NCBI GenBank assembly: GCA_028822125.1
Contig: JAPKEK010000101.1
Location: 1-7,178 of the forward strand
Reading direction: 5' to 3'
DNA from: Pseudomonadales bacterium
GTDB taxonomy: Bacteria; Pseudomonadota; Gammaproteobacteria; Pseudomonadales; Azotimanducaceae
DNA length: 7,178 nucleotides
Shown: in pieces, positions 1 to 6,568 of the stretch
Position numbering within the stretch: the stretch's first letter is position 1
Layout: each line of letters starts with the position of its first letter
Translations under genes and position numbers: made by a program
The notes under the pieces: generated by a model
The model's database searches: none
Told to the model about the DNA's origin: nothing
Seen by the model: the letters and a program-made list of their open reading frames with translations, nothing else

Positions 1-25
1 GCCCATGAAATACGGCTGCTTTCAC
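1..25 (-). CDS. 5' end of a probable zinc-dependent alcohol dehydrogenase (partial)
   Basis: Only the first eight codons are in the window; the gene continues beyond the left edge. Read on the minus strand, a GTG at 25-23 starts M-K-A-A-V-F-H-G. It is preceded by AAGGAG (minus strand, 37-32) with a 6-base spacer, which is a strong Shine-Dalgarno. MKAAVFHG is a very common opening of medium-chain, zinc-dependent alcohol dehydrogenases and quinone-reductase relatives, whose first beta strand begins this way. That family oxidises alcohols or reduces aldehydes with NAD(P) in the cytoplasm. The start and direction are well supported by the ribosome-binding site. The family call rests on eight residues and is tentative. 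The gene is divergent from the RNA helicase and shares its upstream region. Confidence 0.5.
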
Positions 26-31
26 AATACG

Positions 32-37
32 CTCCTT
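32..37 (-). promoter_or_regulatory. Ribosome-binding site of the left-edge minus-strand gene
   Basis: The minus strand reads AAGGAG six bases before a GTG codon. This site is the main reason for calling a real gene start at the left edge even though only 25 bases of it are visible. Confidence 0.55.
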
Positions 38-238
38 TTACTTTGTAGAGGGTATCTTCCCCCAAGGCCCTGACCCGGCGCAACAAGTTAATGCATCTAT
101 GAGCATCCAAAAAGCGACATGCTGGCAGGGCTCATCCCGGCGTCGCCCCGGCGTAACTGCTCAAAGTGGGAGCCAGGTGTTGAAATTATTTCTTTAGAAA
201 ACTTGCAATCTCTTACACAACCCCCTAAAGTCCGCGGC

Positions 239-254
239 ATCAGATCCATCTGAT
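239..254. promoter_or_regulatory. Operator-like palindrome, 7-bp arms
   Basis: ATCAGAT-CC-ATCTGAT is a perfect inverted repeat with two central bases. It sits in the divergent intergenic region, as expected for a dimeric transcription-factor site. The binding protein is unknown, and a repeat of this size can occasionally arise by chance. Confidence 0.35.
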
Positions 255-272
255 CGCGCCATCTTTAGTTGT

Positions 273-293
273 TTGCACGGTATAACCCTGCAA
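273..293. promoter_or_regulatory. Operator-like dyad enclosing a -10-like TATAAC
   Basis: The arms TTGCA (273-277) and TGCAA (289-293) plus the inner GGT (279-281) and ACC (285-287) pair symmetrically around position 283; 8 of 10 base pairs match. The centre reads TATAAC (281-286), close to a sigma-70 -10 box, but no good -35 box lies 16-18 bases upstream. A repressor bound here could block a promoter at the same place. The symmetry is seen directly; the regulatory role is inference. Confidence 0.35.
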
Positions 294-350
294 TCCCTCC
301 CCAGAGAGTCAATTTCAGCATGTCGCTCCCGACAATATGGACCACAGATC

Positions 351-370
351 CACGCAAATAATTTGGCGTG
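351..370. promoter_or_regulatory. Imperfect dyad just upstream of the helicase promoter area
   Basis: CACGC (351-355) and GCGTG (366-370) are inverted copies flanking an AT-rich centre, where AA/TT (357-358, 363-364) also pair; 7 of 10 pairs match overall. It overlaps the possible -35 box of the helicase promoter. It may be a regulator site; the evidence is symmetry and position only. Confidence 0.25.
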
Positions 371-387
371 CGTCTTTTTAATATAAA
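363..387 (+). promoter_or_regulatory. Weak candidate promoter of the helicase gene
   Basis: A possible -35 TTGGCG (363-368) is followed by TATAAA (382-387), but the spacer is only 13 bases. An alternative -10, TAAATT (384-389), gives 15 bases. Both spacings are shorter than the sigma-70 optimum, so the exact box assignment is uncertain. The AT-rich run from 375 to 389 makes this the most likely melting region before the ATG at 424. Confidence 0.25.
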
Positions 388-423
388 TTCTGCGATGAAA
401 TTATTCGCTCATAGGAACTAACC

Positions 424-1824
424 ATGCAATTCAGCCAACTCGGCTTATTACCGGAGCTACTTCGTGCTGTCAGCGAAAAAGGCTACAGCAAAACCACAGC
501 TATTCAGGAAAAAGCAATACCTGCAGCACTGACCAACCAGGACGTCATGGCGTCAGCCCAGACCGGAACAGGAAAAACAGCAGCTTTTGTACTGCCTTTG
601 CTACAACAGCTAACCGAAAACAGAAACAATGATAAAGCACAAGTCCGCGTTCTCATCATAACCCCGACAAGAGAATTGGCGGCTCAGATCCAGGACAGCG
701 TATTGACTTATGGCAAATACCTGCAAATTAAATCAGTGGTCGTTTTTGGTGGCGTCAAGATCAACCCACAAATCCATCAACTCAGACGCGGTACTGATAT
801 TCTGGTTGCCACACCAGGCAGACTGCTTGATCTAGTGCAGCAAAAGGTGATTAATCTAGGCAAAGTCAGTACTTTGGTACTCGATGAAGCGGACCGCATG
901 CTCGATATGGGATTCATTCCCGATATCAAGCGAATTCAAGCGCTAATTCCGGCGACCAAGCGTACGCTGTTATTCTCGGCAACCTTTTCCAATGAAATCA
1001 GAAAACTTGCCAGAAGCATGTTAAATAACCCTCTGGAAATTGACGTTGCGCCTCGAAATACCACCATAGAAACGGTTAGCCAGAAAATTTACCCTGTTGA
1101 TAAGAATACGAAATCATCTCTCCTGATCCATCTCATTAAAGAACAGAACTGGCGCCAGGTATTGGTTTTCACGAGAACGAAACACGGAGCAAATCGCTTG
1201 GTCAAGGCACTGACCAAAGCAGGCATACGCTCTGACGCAATACACGGTAATAAAACCCAGGGCGCCCGTACCCGGGCTTTAGCCGCCTTTAAGAATCATG
1301 AAACAGATATTTTAGTGGCGACCGATATAGCGGCTCGCGGCATTGATATTATCCAGCTTCCCTTAGTGGTCAATTTTGACCTGCCAAATGTAGCGGAAGA
1401 TTACGTCCATAGAATCGGTAGAACCGGTCGTGCTGGCATAAAAGGCAGCGCAGTTTCATTAGTATCAGCAGACGAGATTAAGCAACTCAGGGATATTGAA
1501 CGTTTTATAAAAATGCATTTACAACGATATGAAATTGAAGGCTTCGAACCATCCCAGCATCTCGCTGAATCACGTTCACTTTCCTCACCCGCACCAGCAC
1601 GGATTAATCGGAGTGCTAATCATAAAGCCCGACCCAGAAACCGCTTAGAAAAAAACCGCTCGCAGGTGAAAACAGAGCGCCACGGCCAATCGAGTCAGAC
1701 CAATAATAATGACTCGTCCAGTGCACCGGTGATCCACAGTCGCAATAGAATCAGGAGTTTCTCTCCTAAACCATCAACACAGCGGTCCAGACCTTCCCAG
1801 GCAGCCAGAAGCCGAGTGAGTTAA
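424..1824 (+). CDS. rhlE: RhlE-like DEAD-box ATP-dependent RNA helicase
   Basis: Cytoplasmic enzyme that uses ATP to unwind short RNA duplexes; family members act in ribosome assembly, RNA decay and cold adaptation. All core motifs are present in order: Q motif around TAIQEKAIP (24-32), motif I AQTGTGKT (45-52), Ia PTRELA (81-86), GG (109-110), TPGR (130-133), DEAD (154-157), SAT (185-187), IV VLVFTRT (246-252), V ATDIAARGID (309-318) and VI HRIGRTGRAG (339-348). The stretch IHGNKTQGARTRAL (274-287) is typical of the RhlE subgroup. After about residue 383 the protein ends in an 80-residue Ser/Arg/Lys/Asn-rich tail that looks disordered and basic, probably for RNA binding; such tails vary greatly in the family. 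The ATG at 424 follows AGGA (413-416) at a normal distance, and the protein starts at the usual point just before the Q motif. No key residue is missing. Confidence 0.95.
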   Translation: MQFSQLGLLPELLRAVSEKGYSKTTAIQEKAIPAALTNQDVMASAQTGTGKTAAFVLPLLQQLTENRNNDKAQVRVLIITPTRELAAQIQDSVLTYGKYLQIKSVVVFGGVKINPQIHQLRRGTDILVATPGRLLDLVQQKVINLGKVSTLVLDEADRMLDMGFIPDIKRIQALIPATKRTLLFSATFSNEIRKLARSMLNNPLEIDVAPRNTTIETVSQKIYPVDKNTKSSLLIHLIKEQNWRQVLVFTRTKHGANRLVKALTKAGIRSDAIHGNKTQGARTRALAAFKNHETDILVATDIAARGIDIIQLPLVVNFDLPNVAEDYVHRIGRTGRAGIKGSAVSLVSADEIKQLRDIERFIKMHLQRYEIEGFEPSQHLAESRSLSSPAPARINRSANHKARPRNRLEKNRSQVKTERHGQSSQTNNNDSSSAPVIHSRNRIRSFSPKPSTQRSRPSQAARSRVS

Positions 1825-1861
1825 GCCGGCAGTGCCCACACCAGCGGGCATTTACCGGTTT
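1823..1861 (+). terminator. Two-tier hairpin between helicase and cupin gene
   Basis: The outer stem AAGCCGG (1823-1829) pairs with CCGGTTT (1855-1861), including one G-U pair. The inner stem TGCCC (1833-1837) pairs with GGGCA (1846-1850) around an 8-base loop. It begins inside the helicase TAA codon. Only three Ts follow the stem, so it is a weak intrinsic terminator at best. It may instead protect the 3' end of the helicase message or attenuate read-through into the cupin gene. Confidence 0.4.
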
Positions 1862-1883
1862 CCAAAATCCCGACTTCAACAGT

Positions 1884-1889
1884 AGGAGG
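1884..1889 (+). promoter_or_regulatory. Strong Shine-Dalgarno fixing the GTG start of the cupin gene
   Basis: AGGAGG lies five bases before GTG at 1895. This perfect site fixes the non-ATG start and suggests the gene was, or still is, translated, despite the frameshifts downstream. Confidence 0.6.
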
Positions 1890-1894
1890 AAACA

Positions 1895-2477
1895 GTGAAC
1901 GCTCTCAGCCTGCAAAGACAAGAGAACGTTTCCGAGTCACTGTGCAACATCCGCAATGTCATCAATAAGCAGGGAGCGTCTCTCCAGGCGCTGGCAAGGG
2001 CCAAGGAAATTATGCTATCTCTAGCAAGCCAGGAACATCTGTTCAGTGAGGCGGACTACCCCACACCCAGGCCCGATGAATATGCCAAGGTATATCTGCT
2101 CAGAGATGACCGGGATGGTGCTTTTTCACTGAATCTGGTTAGCTCGCTGCCATTAGGGTGTCCCCTATCCATGACCATAGCACCCCTGGGCTATGATCGC
2201 CGATCTGGCAGGAGACGAAGAAAACACAGTCTACAAACGACTTGATGATGACAGCCAGGCCGGCAAGGCAACTATAGCAGTAGATTACAAAATCACTCTG
2301 GCCCAAGGTGATGCAATTGCCCTCATGCCTGACGATATCCATCGCATCAATACAACCTCTGGCTCAGCCGCTCGCTACTTTCATCTTTATGGTAAAGGCT
2401 TCATGCAGCAGACCAATCGATTAGAATTCAATATGGACGAAGGCATCACCAAAGCGGTTTCGGGCGCTTTCGTATAG
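1895..2477 (+). pseudogene. 3-His cupin, cysteine-dioxygenase-like, with two frame breaks
   Basis: The pieces together span about 194 codons, the normal length for small thiol-dioxygenase-like cupins, iron enzymes that oxidise thiols in the cytoplasm. The N-terminal piece reads from the GTG at 1895 in one frame to ...SSLPLG (codon GGG at 2156-2158). The next eight or nine codons continue in a second frame as VSPIHDHST (2158-2184), carrying the two metal histidines. From TGG at 2187 a third frame reads WAMIADLAGDEEN and runs to TAG at 2475-2477. It includes the third likely ligand in DDIHRI (His codon 2340-2342) and a family-like YFHLYGKGF. Each break can be mended by one base added to a homopolymer (GGG at 2156-2158, CCCC at 2183-2186); the second can also be mended by removing two Cs. 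Left as is, the first frame makes a 116-residue product with no metal site. The cause is either real inactivation or sequence error in the runs. The exact thiol substrate is unknown. Confidence 0.7.
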
Positions 2478-2870
2478 GTGGACGACAGTCGACGCATCCC
2501 TTGAAATCAAGCAGCGCTAGATTGCGATTAACACCCTGAGCGGACAAACCTCAGCAGCGTTTAAGTCGAACCTCCGGTCAGTCCCGACCATGCCTGGCCT
2601 GAGAAACATTGTTTCAACCAACGTTGTTTAATCCCCATCATTACTGCCTGTTTATGCTGAGTATCCGTCTGCAACATACGCTGGCAACCGCTATACATCC
2701 CTTGACGCCCCGCACGGAAGGGTGACGCTATACCCGCTACTAATGGGTCACTAGTACAGAAATAATATATAGGGCCCGATTAACTGATCTAACAGATTAC
2801 CAGCGAAAACACTTGTCGAGCAGGCATCGCTAGCCATGGCCCCGGCCCGGCTGCGCTGGATCCACCCCAC

Positions 2871-2966
2871 GTGACTATAAAAGCCGATGGACTCTTTCTA
2901 CAGGGACAGCTGCCTGAACGGTTAGCAGCTGCAAAGATCAAACTGATTAAGGAAAACCCTGTGTAA
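2871..2966 (+). pseudogene. Possible remnant of a small or decayed gene
   Basis: From a GTG at 2871 the frame reads 31 codons to TAA (2964-2966), ending in a charged helix-like stretch, LPERLAAAKIKLIKENPV. The composition looks protein-like rather than random. However, there is no Shine-Dalgarno before the GTG, and the same frame is open further upstream only as a low-quality Gly/Pro/Ala stretch back to a stop near 2794. The family is not recognised. It may be the degraded C-terminus of a former gene or a chance open stretch. Confidence 0.2.
2907..2931. repeat. Inverted repeat CAGCTGC / GCAGCTG
   Basis: Perfect 7-base arms at 2907-2913 and 2925-2931 enclose an 11-base loop. Neither side has a T-tract, so it is not a standard terminator. 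It is the strongest hairpin found between the two converging units and could still slow polymerase or stabilise message ends arriving from the minus strand. Confidence 0.3.
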
Positions 2967-3065
2967 CCCAGTCAAGGCGAGATGTCATTCCTATCAGGAT
3001 CAGCCAGTACCTGCTATCCCAGAAAATACACTAGCCAGCATTGCCAACAACGACCCAAGAACAAT

Positions 3066-4778
3066 TCACATTGACCGGTTGTTAACAACTTCGTTACCGC
3101 CGACGACGGATAACAGAACTTTAGTTTCACCCACGTCCGTGATGGGCACATCAAAAATATTACGATCCAACAGGATAAAATCCGCGTCTTTACCCACCTC
3201 AAGAGAACCCGATGTGTCACCCACTTTATTCGCAATCGCACCATTGTGCGTAAAGATTCGAATAGTCGTTGCCAGGTCCACCGACTGGTCCGCCCATAGG
3301 GTGGCATCACTAACGCCACTGGGATCGGCGCGCGTTACCATCGACTCTATACCTGGCCAGGGATTAGGTGTCGCTACCACGGGCCAATCAGAACCATAAA
3401 TAACGAGTGCGCCTGACTCTACCAGGTTTCGGACTGGCCATACTTTTCGTTCAGGGCCAAGCCAGGCTTCCCAATCCAGACCCGGGATCGGGTACCATAG
3501 AATCGGGCACATCTCTGCAGCTACATTCAACTCGACAAACCGGGGGATATCGTCTGGATGAATCAATTCCGCGTGGGAGACTTCATGAATCAAGCCACTA
3601 TCACCGTTTTTCATCCGGGCAACTTCAATGGCATCCAGTGCCGCCCGGGCTGAGCGATCACCGGTTGCATGGATCTTGACCGTGAGGCCCCTGCTATCCA
3701 ATTCAATCAGATCAGCGCCAAGTTGTTCAGGTTCGAACATTAACTTACCACGCCACCGGTCGCCGAAAGCCTCGCTGGGAAGATAAGGCTCAAGCATGGC
3801 TGCGGTATAGGTTGGCGGAATACCATCCAGCATTATCTTTGCAAAACCAGTATCAATGCGGTCGGATGCAAAGCCTGCCCGCCCATCTATAAGGGCGAGT
3901 TCATCCTCATGCGAATTGGCCCAGGCACTCTTCCACGACAAGCTGGTTTTAATATTAAAGGGTATCGCGCCTTTGGCCTGCAGATCAGCATAGGCCTCCA
4001 TGTTCTCGGTGGTTACCAGCGCAGCTTTAAAGGTGGTAATGCCATAACTCATTATCTGCTTGATGCTCCAGGCCAGCGCATCGGACCTTTGCTGCAAACT
4101 GTAAGCAGGCAGACTCCTGCGCGGTTCATAGGCAGCGTTATCCAGCAGTATGCCAGTAGCCTCGCCAGTCTGAAGGTCCCTGACAATAACACCACCATTC
4201 GGGTCCGGTGTCTCATCATCAATGCCAAGCAGCTCCAGGGCGCTGGAATTAAGCCAGGCATTGTGCACTGACCAATCCATCAGGAAAACAGGATGATTGG
4301 GGGCAATCTCATCGAGAATATGCTTCGGGGCTTTTGTGGTACCAATGAACAGCCCATCATTCCACTGGCCACCACGAAGCCACTGACCTTCGGGAATGTC
4401 GGCTAGGCAGTCTTGCAATGCTTTCAGGGCTTCATCAAGAACGGCAGTAAGAAAACTACACTGTACAGTCTTACCAATACCGCCATCATACGGGTGAATA
4501 TGCGTGTCGTGGATACCCGGCATCATCATCCGACCGGCCATGTCATTCACAAGGGTATCCTCACCAATGTGCGCTGCGATATCCTCATCGCTGCCAACGG
4601 CAATGATCTTGCCATTACTTACCGCCATGGCGCTGGCCCAACTGTTAACCGCATCAACCTTATAGATTCTGGCATTGGTATAAACCGAATCAGCGGATAC
4701 CGGTCGTGATGCTTCGTTGGCTGCATCGCATGCCGCCAGTGCTATTGTGACCATTACCAGCAGATAGTGCATTTTCAT
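3066..4778 (-). CDS. Lipoprotein amidohydrolase, Amidohydrolase_3/YtcJ-like (second copy)
   Basis: Predicted metal-dependent hydrolase of 570 residues acting outside the cytoplasm. The N-terminus is a lipoprotein signal: Lys, a hydrophobic stretch, then lipobox LAAC with the lipidated Cys at 17 followed by Asp. The catalytic barrel shows the expected metal-site residues: HxH (His93, His95), a Lys in FAKIMLDG (Lys314, probable carboxylated bridge), His370 in VKIHATGD, His402 in EVSHAEL and Asp464 in YGSDWPV. A C-terminal SLEVGKDADFILLD segment (525-538) completes the composite beta domain typical of the superfamily. Family members cleave amide, formamide or cyclic C-N bonds, but most YtcJ-like proteins have no known substrate. 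The gene starts 29 bases after its paralogue; GGAG (minus strand, 4792-4789) sits 10 bases before the ATG, slightly far. A second ATG two codons in is less well placed. It is last in the operon, with no clear terminator after it. Confidence 0.88.
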   Translation of the reverse strand: MKMHYLLVMVTIALAACDAANEASRPVSADSVYTNARIYKVDAVNSWASAMAVSNGKIIAVGSDEDIAAHIGEDTLVNDMAGRMMMPGIHDTHIHPYDGGIGKTVQCSFLTAVLDEALKALQDCLADIPEGQWLRGGQWNDGLFIGTTKAPKHILDEIAPNHPVFLMDWSVHNAWLNSSALELLGIDDETPDPNGGVIVRDLQTGEATGILLDNAAYEPRRSLPAYSLQQRSDALAWSIKQIMSYGITTFKAALVTTENMEAYADLQAKGAIPFNIKTSLSWKSAWANSHEDELALIDGRAGFASDRIDTGFAKIMLDGIPPTYTAAMLEPYLPSEAFGDRWRGKLMFEPEQLGADLIELDSRGLTVKIHATGDRSARAALDAIEVARMKNGDSGLIHEVSHAELIHPDDIPRFVELNVAAEMCPILWYPIPGLDWEAWLGPERKVWPVRNLVESGALVIYGSDWPVVATPNPWPGIESMVTRADPSGVSDATLWADQSVDLATTIRIFTHNGAIANKVGDTSGSLEVGKDADFILLDRNIFDVPITDVGETKVLLSVVGGNEVVNNRSM

Positions 4779-4807
4779 TTTTGTCTTTCTCCGGTGTTCC
4801 GACCTGG

Positions 4808-6532
4808 TTAGTTACTTTTATAAACGAGTTTACCTTCAAAGTAAGTTCGATGAATTTTTGTGTCAGCCACCTCATCAATAGGAATCTCAAAAATATTTCG
4901 TTCCAGTACAATGAAATCAGCCAGCTTACCCACCTCAAGACTACCAATGCGATCTTCCATTTTCATGGCTCGCGCTCCGTGGTTGGTATAAATCTCAATG
5001 GCTTCCTCAAGCAAAATCGCCTGCTCCGGCCAAAGCGAGCCTTTAGCATTTCCCCTAGGGTCACGACGTGTAACAAACGCTTCCACGCCAGGCCAGGGAT
5101 TGGCATTAGGCACTGCAGATGGCCAATCAGAACCGGCTAGAATCGGCGCTTTAGCGTCCAGCAAATCTCTTGTAGGCCAGTATTGCTCGCCCCGCTCGCC
5201 TACTGCAGAAACAATCGCATCGATAATGGGTGAGGGATGCCAGAGAATCGGACAGAGATCAGCTACTGCATTGAGTTGAGCAAACCGGGGAATATCATTG
5301 GCATGGATAAAACCAGCATGCGCGAGCTCATGGCGCTTTTCGCTGTTACCCAGCGTCTGGCGGGTAATCTCGATCGCATTGAGTCCTACCTGTACGGATC
5401 TATCTCCCGCAGCGTGCATCTTGACCGTATAACCCCGCTTATCAAGTTCAATGAGATCACTGGCCAGTGTTTCAAGCCCGACGTGCAAATCACCCCCGCT
5501 AAAATCATTACCGTGGGCCTCATCAGGAAGATAAGGATCAAGCATCGCCGCTGTTCTGGCTGGCGTGGGGACGCCGTCCAGGAAAATCTTGACGAATTCA
5601 GTATGGACATGCTCGGATGCATAACGATTGCGAATCCGATCTATTTCGTCATAGTCCAAAGGTGTGCTGCGATGCCCATAGGGCGTGCGAATACTGGTAG
5701 CCATGTGGACATTTAGCTCGCCTGCCTTATCGGCACTGACCAGTCCAGCCATTTCCTCTTCTTCAATCGCCGCAGCTTTAGCAGCGGTAATTCCGTAGGC
5801 ATTGGCGTAGTCAGAAAACCAGCGCGCTGCTTCGACGAACTGTTTATCCGAATACCTGGGAACAACAGAAAAAACCAGGCTCTGGGCTGTTTCCAGCAGG
5901 ATACCATTGGGCCTGCCATCTTTCTCACGCACAATAGTACCGCCAGTCGGATCGGGCGTAACAGCAAATACTTCGGCGAGTTCAAGCGCTTTGGAATTGA
6001 CCCAGGCATTATGGCCGCTGTCATCGCTGAGGAAAATCGCGGCATCACCTGAGACCTCATCAAGGAATGACCTTGGCGATAACATCTCAAAGCGCTCGAA
6101 AAAGCCACTGTCCCACTGACCGCCCGTAATCCATACAGCATCCGGCCTGTTTTCAACACAATCTGCAATCGTTTCCCTGATTAGATCAGGGTCCGCAGAA
6201 AACGGGAAGTTACACTGGTACAGTTCCTTGAATGCGCCTCCCAGCGGATGCAGATGCGCGTCAATCAGGCCCGGTAAAAGCAAACGTCCTTCAAGGTCTA
6301 CAACCTCTGTATCCGATCCGATATAAGTAGCAGCAGTCGCTTCATCTCCGACAAAAACGATCTTGTCAGCGGATACCACGATAGCCTCAGCCATCGGCTG
6401 ATCTGCCGTAACGGTATATATCATGCCACCCTGTAGAACCAGTTCGGCGGCTTGCTGCTGCTGGCAGCCCGATAGCACGAGAATCAATAGGGCGCCCGCA
6501 GCGGCGCTGCATGATATCGCTGGATTCACCAT
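4808..6532 (-). CDS. Lipoprotein amidohydrolase, Amidohydrolase_3/YtcJ-like (first copy)
   Basis: Predicted exported metal-dependent hydrolase of 574 residues and close paralogue of the next gene. The signal peptide ends in lipobox LSGC with Cys23, followed by Gln-rich QQQQ, so it should be a lipid-anchored protein on the outer membrane by the usual +2 rule. Metal-site residues match the family: HxH (His93, His95), Lys315 in FVKIFLDG, His373 in VKMHAAGD, His405 in ELAHAGF and Asp469 in AGSDWPS. GGQWDSGFF (137-145) and SGHNAWVNS (172-180) are further family signatures near the active site; the C-terminal SLEVGKLADFIVLERN (531-546) closes the beta domain. AGGGAG (minus strand, 6543-6538) lies five bases before the ATG; a GTG one codon later is an alternative start. 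It lies 36 bases behind the TonB-dependent receptor, implying co-transcription and a shared substrate. The reaction is not known; an amidase, deformylase or cyclic-amide hydrolase would all fit. Confidence 0.88.
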   Translation of the reverse strand: MVNPAISCSAAAGALLILVLSGCQQQQAAELVLQGGMIYTVTADQPMAEAIVVSADKIVFVGDEATAATYIGSDTEVVDLEGRLLLPGLIDAHLHPLGGAFKELYQCNFPFSADPDLIRETIADCVENRPDAVWITGGQWDSGFFERFEMLSPRSFLDEVSGDAAIFLSDDSGHNAWVNSKALELAEVFAVTPDPTGGTIVREKDGRPNGILLETAQSLVFSVVPRYSDKQFVEAARWFSDYANAYGITAAKAAAIEEEEMAGLVSADKAGELNVHMATSIRTPYGHRSTPLDYDEIDRIRNRYASEHVHTEFVKIFLDGVPTPARTAAMLDPYLPDEAHGNDFSGGDLHVGLETLASDLIELDKRGYTVKMHAAGDRSVQVGLNAIEITRQTLGNSEKRHELAHAGFIHANDIPRFAQLNAVADLCPILWHPSPIIDAIVSAVGERGEQYWPTRDLLDAKAPILAGSDWPSAVPNANPWPGVEAFVTRRDPRGNAKGSLWPEQAILLEEAIEIYTNHGARAMKMEDRIGSLEVGKLADFIVLERNIFEIPIDEVADTKIHRTYFEGKLVYKSN

Positions 6533-6568
6533 CCAGTCTCCCTGCTAAAAGCAACTAACGTCAGAAAA

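Larger units (their letters stand above)
26..423. other. Divergent intergenic region between the left-edge gene and the helicase
   Basis: About 400 bases separate two genes pointing away from each other, so both promoters should lie here. No open frame with a credible start was seen. The stretch contains three separate inverted repeats (239-254, 273-293, 351-370) and three copies of CCCGGCG (74-80, 136-142, 147-153). A 10-base direct repeat, TGAAATTATT, occurs at 181-190 and 396-405. The region becomes AT-rich near the helicase start. A long leader before an RNA helicase is compatible with post-transcriptional control, but no known riboswitch or RNA-thermometer fold was recognised. Confidence 0.6.
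2478..3065. other. Gene-poor gap between converging transcription units
   Basis: This stretch of 588 bases separates the plus-strand cupin from the minus-strand hydrolase. No open frame has both a start and a ribosome-binding site. It contains small inverted repeats (2536-2540 with 2550-2554; 2907-2913 with 2925-2931) and a 31-codon open stretch at 2871-2966 that could be the tail of a decayed gene. No T-rich terminator was found for either converging unit. Nothing recognisable as an RNA gene, insertion sequence or attachment site was seen. Confidence 0.5.

Noticed and set aside
2150..2192. Programmed ribosomal frameshifting in the cupin
   Set aside because: No X-XXY-YYZ slippery heptamer or obvious downstream stimulatory structure was found, and two consecutive shifts would be needed; sequence error or mutation is simpler.
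2139..2342. A 67-codon minus-strand frame overlapping the cupin
   Set aside because: The plus strand here encodes conserved cupin sequence including the third metal histidine; the antisense frame is incidental.
2536..2554. CTGAG/CTCAG hairpin as terminator of the cupin unit
   Set aside because: Only five base pairs with a 9-base loop and no following T-run on either strand.
2702..2734. TTGACG followed by TATACC as a promoter in the gap
   Set aside because: The spacer is 21 bases, too long for sigma-70, and no gene with a ribosome-binding site follows.
2738..2756. TACTA/TAGTA inverted repeat as a mobile-element end
   Set aside because: The arms are only five bases, no transposase or matching second end is present, and no target duplication is visible.
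5237..5716. A 159-codon open frame on the plus strand
   Set aside because: It lies antisense to the well-supported first amidohydrolase, has no family-like motifs and no ribosome-binding site; it is a shadow of codon bias.
5713..6168. A 151-codon minus-strand frame inside the first amidohydrolase
   Set aside because: Same strand, different frame from a gene with all catalytic motifs; its translation is low-complexity and lacks any recognisable domain.
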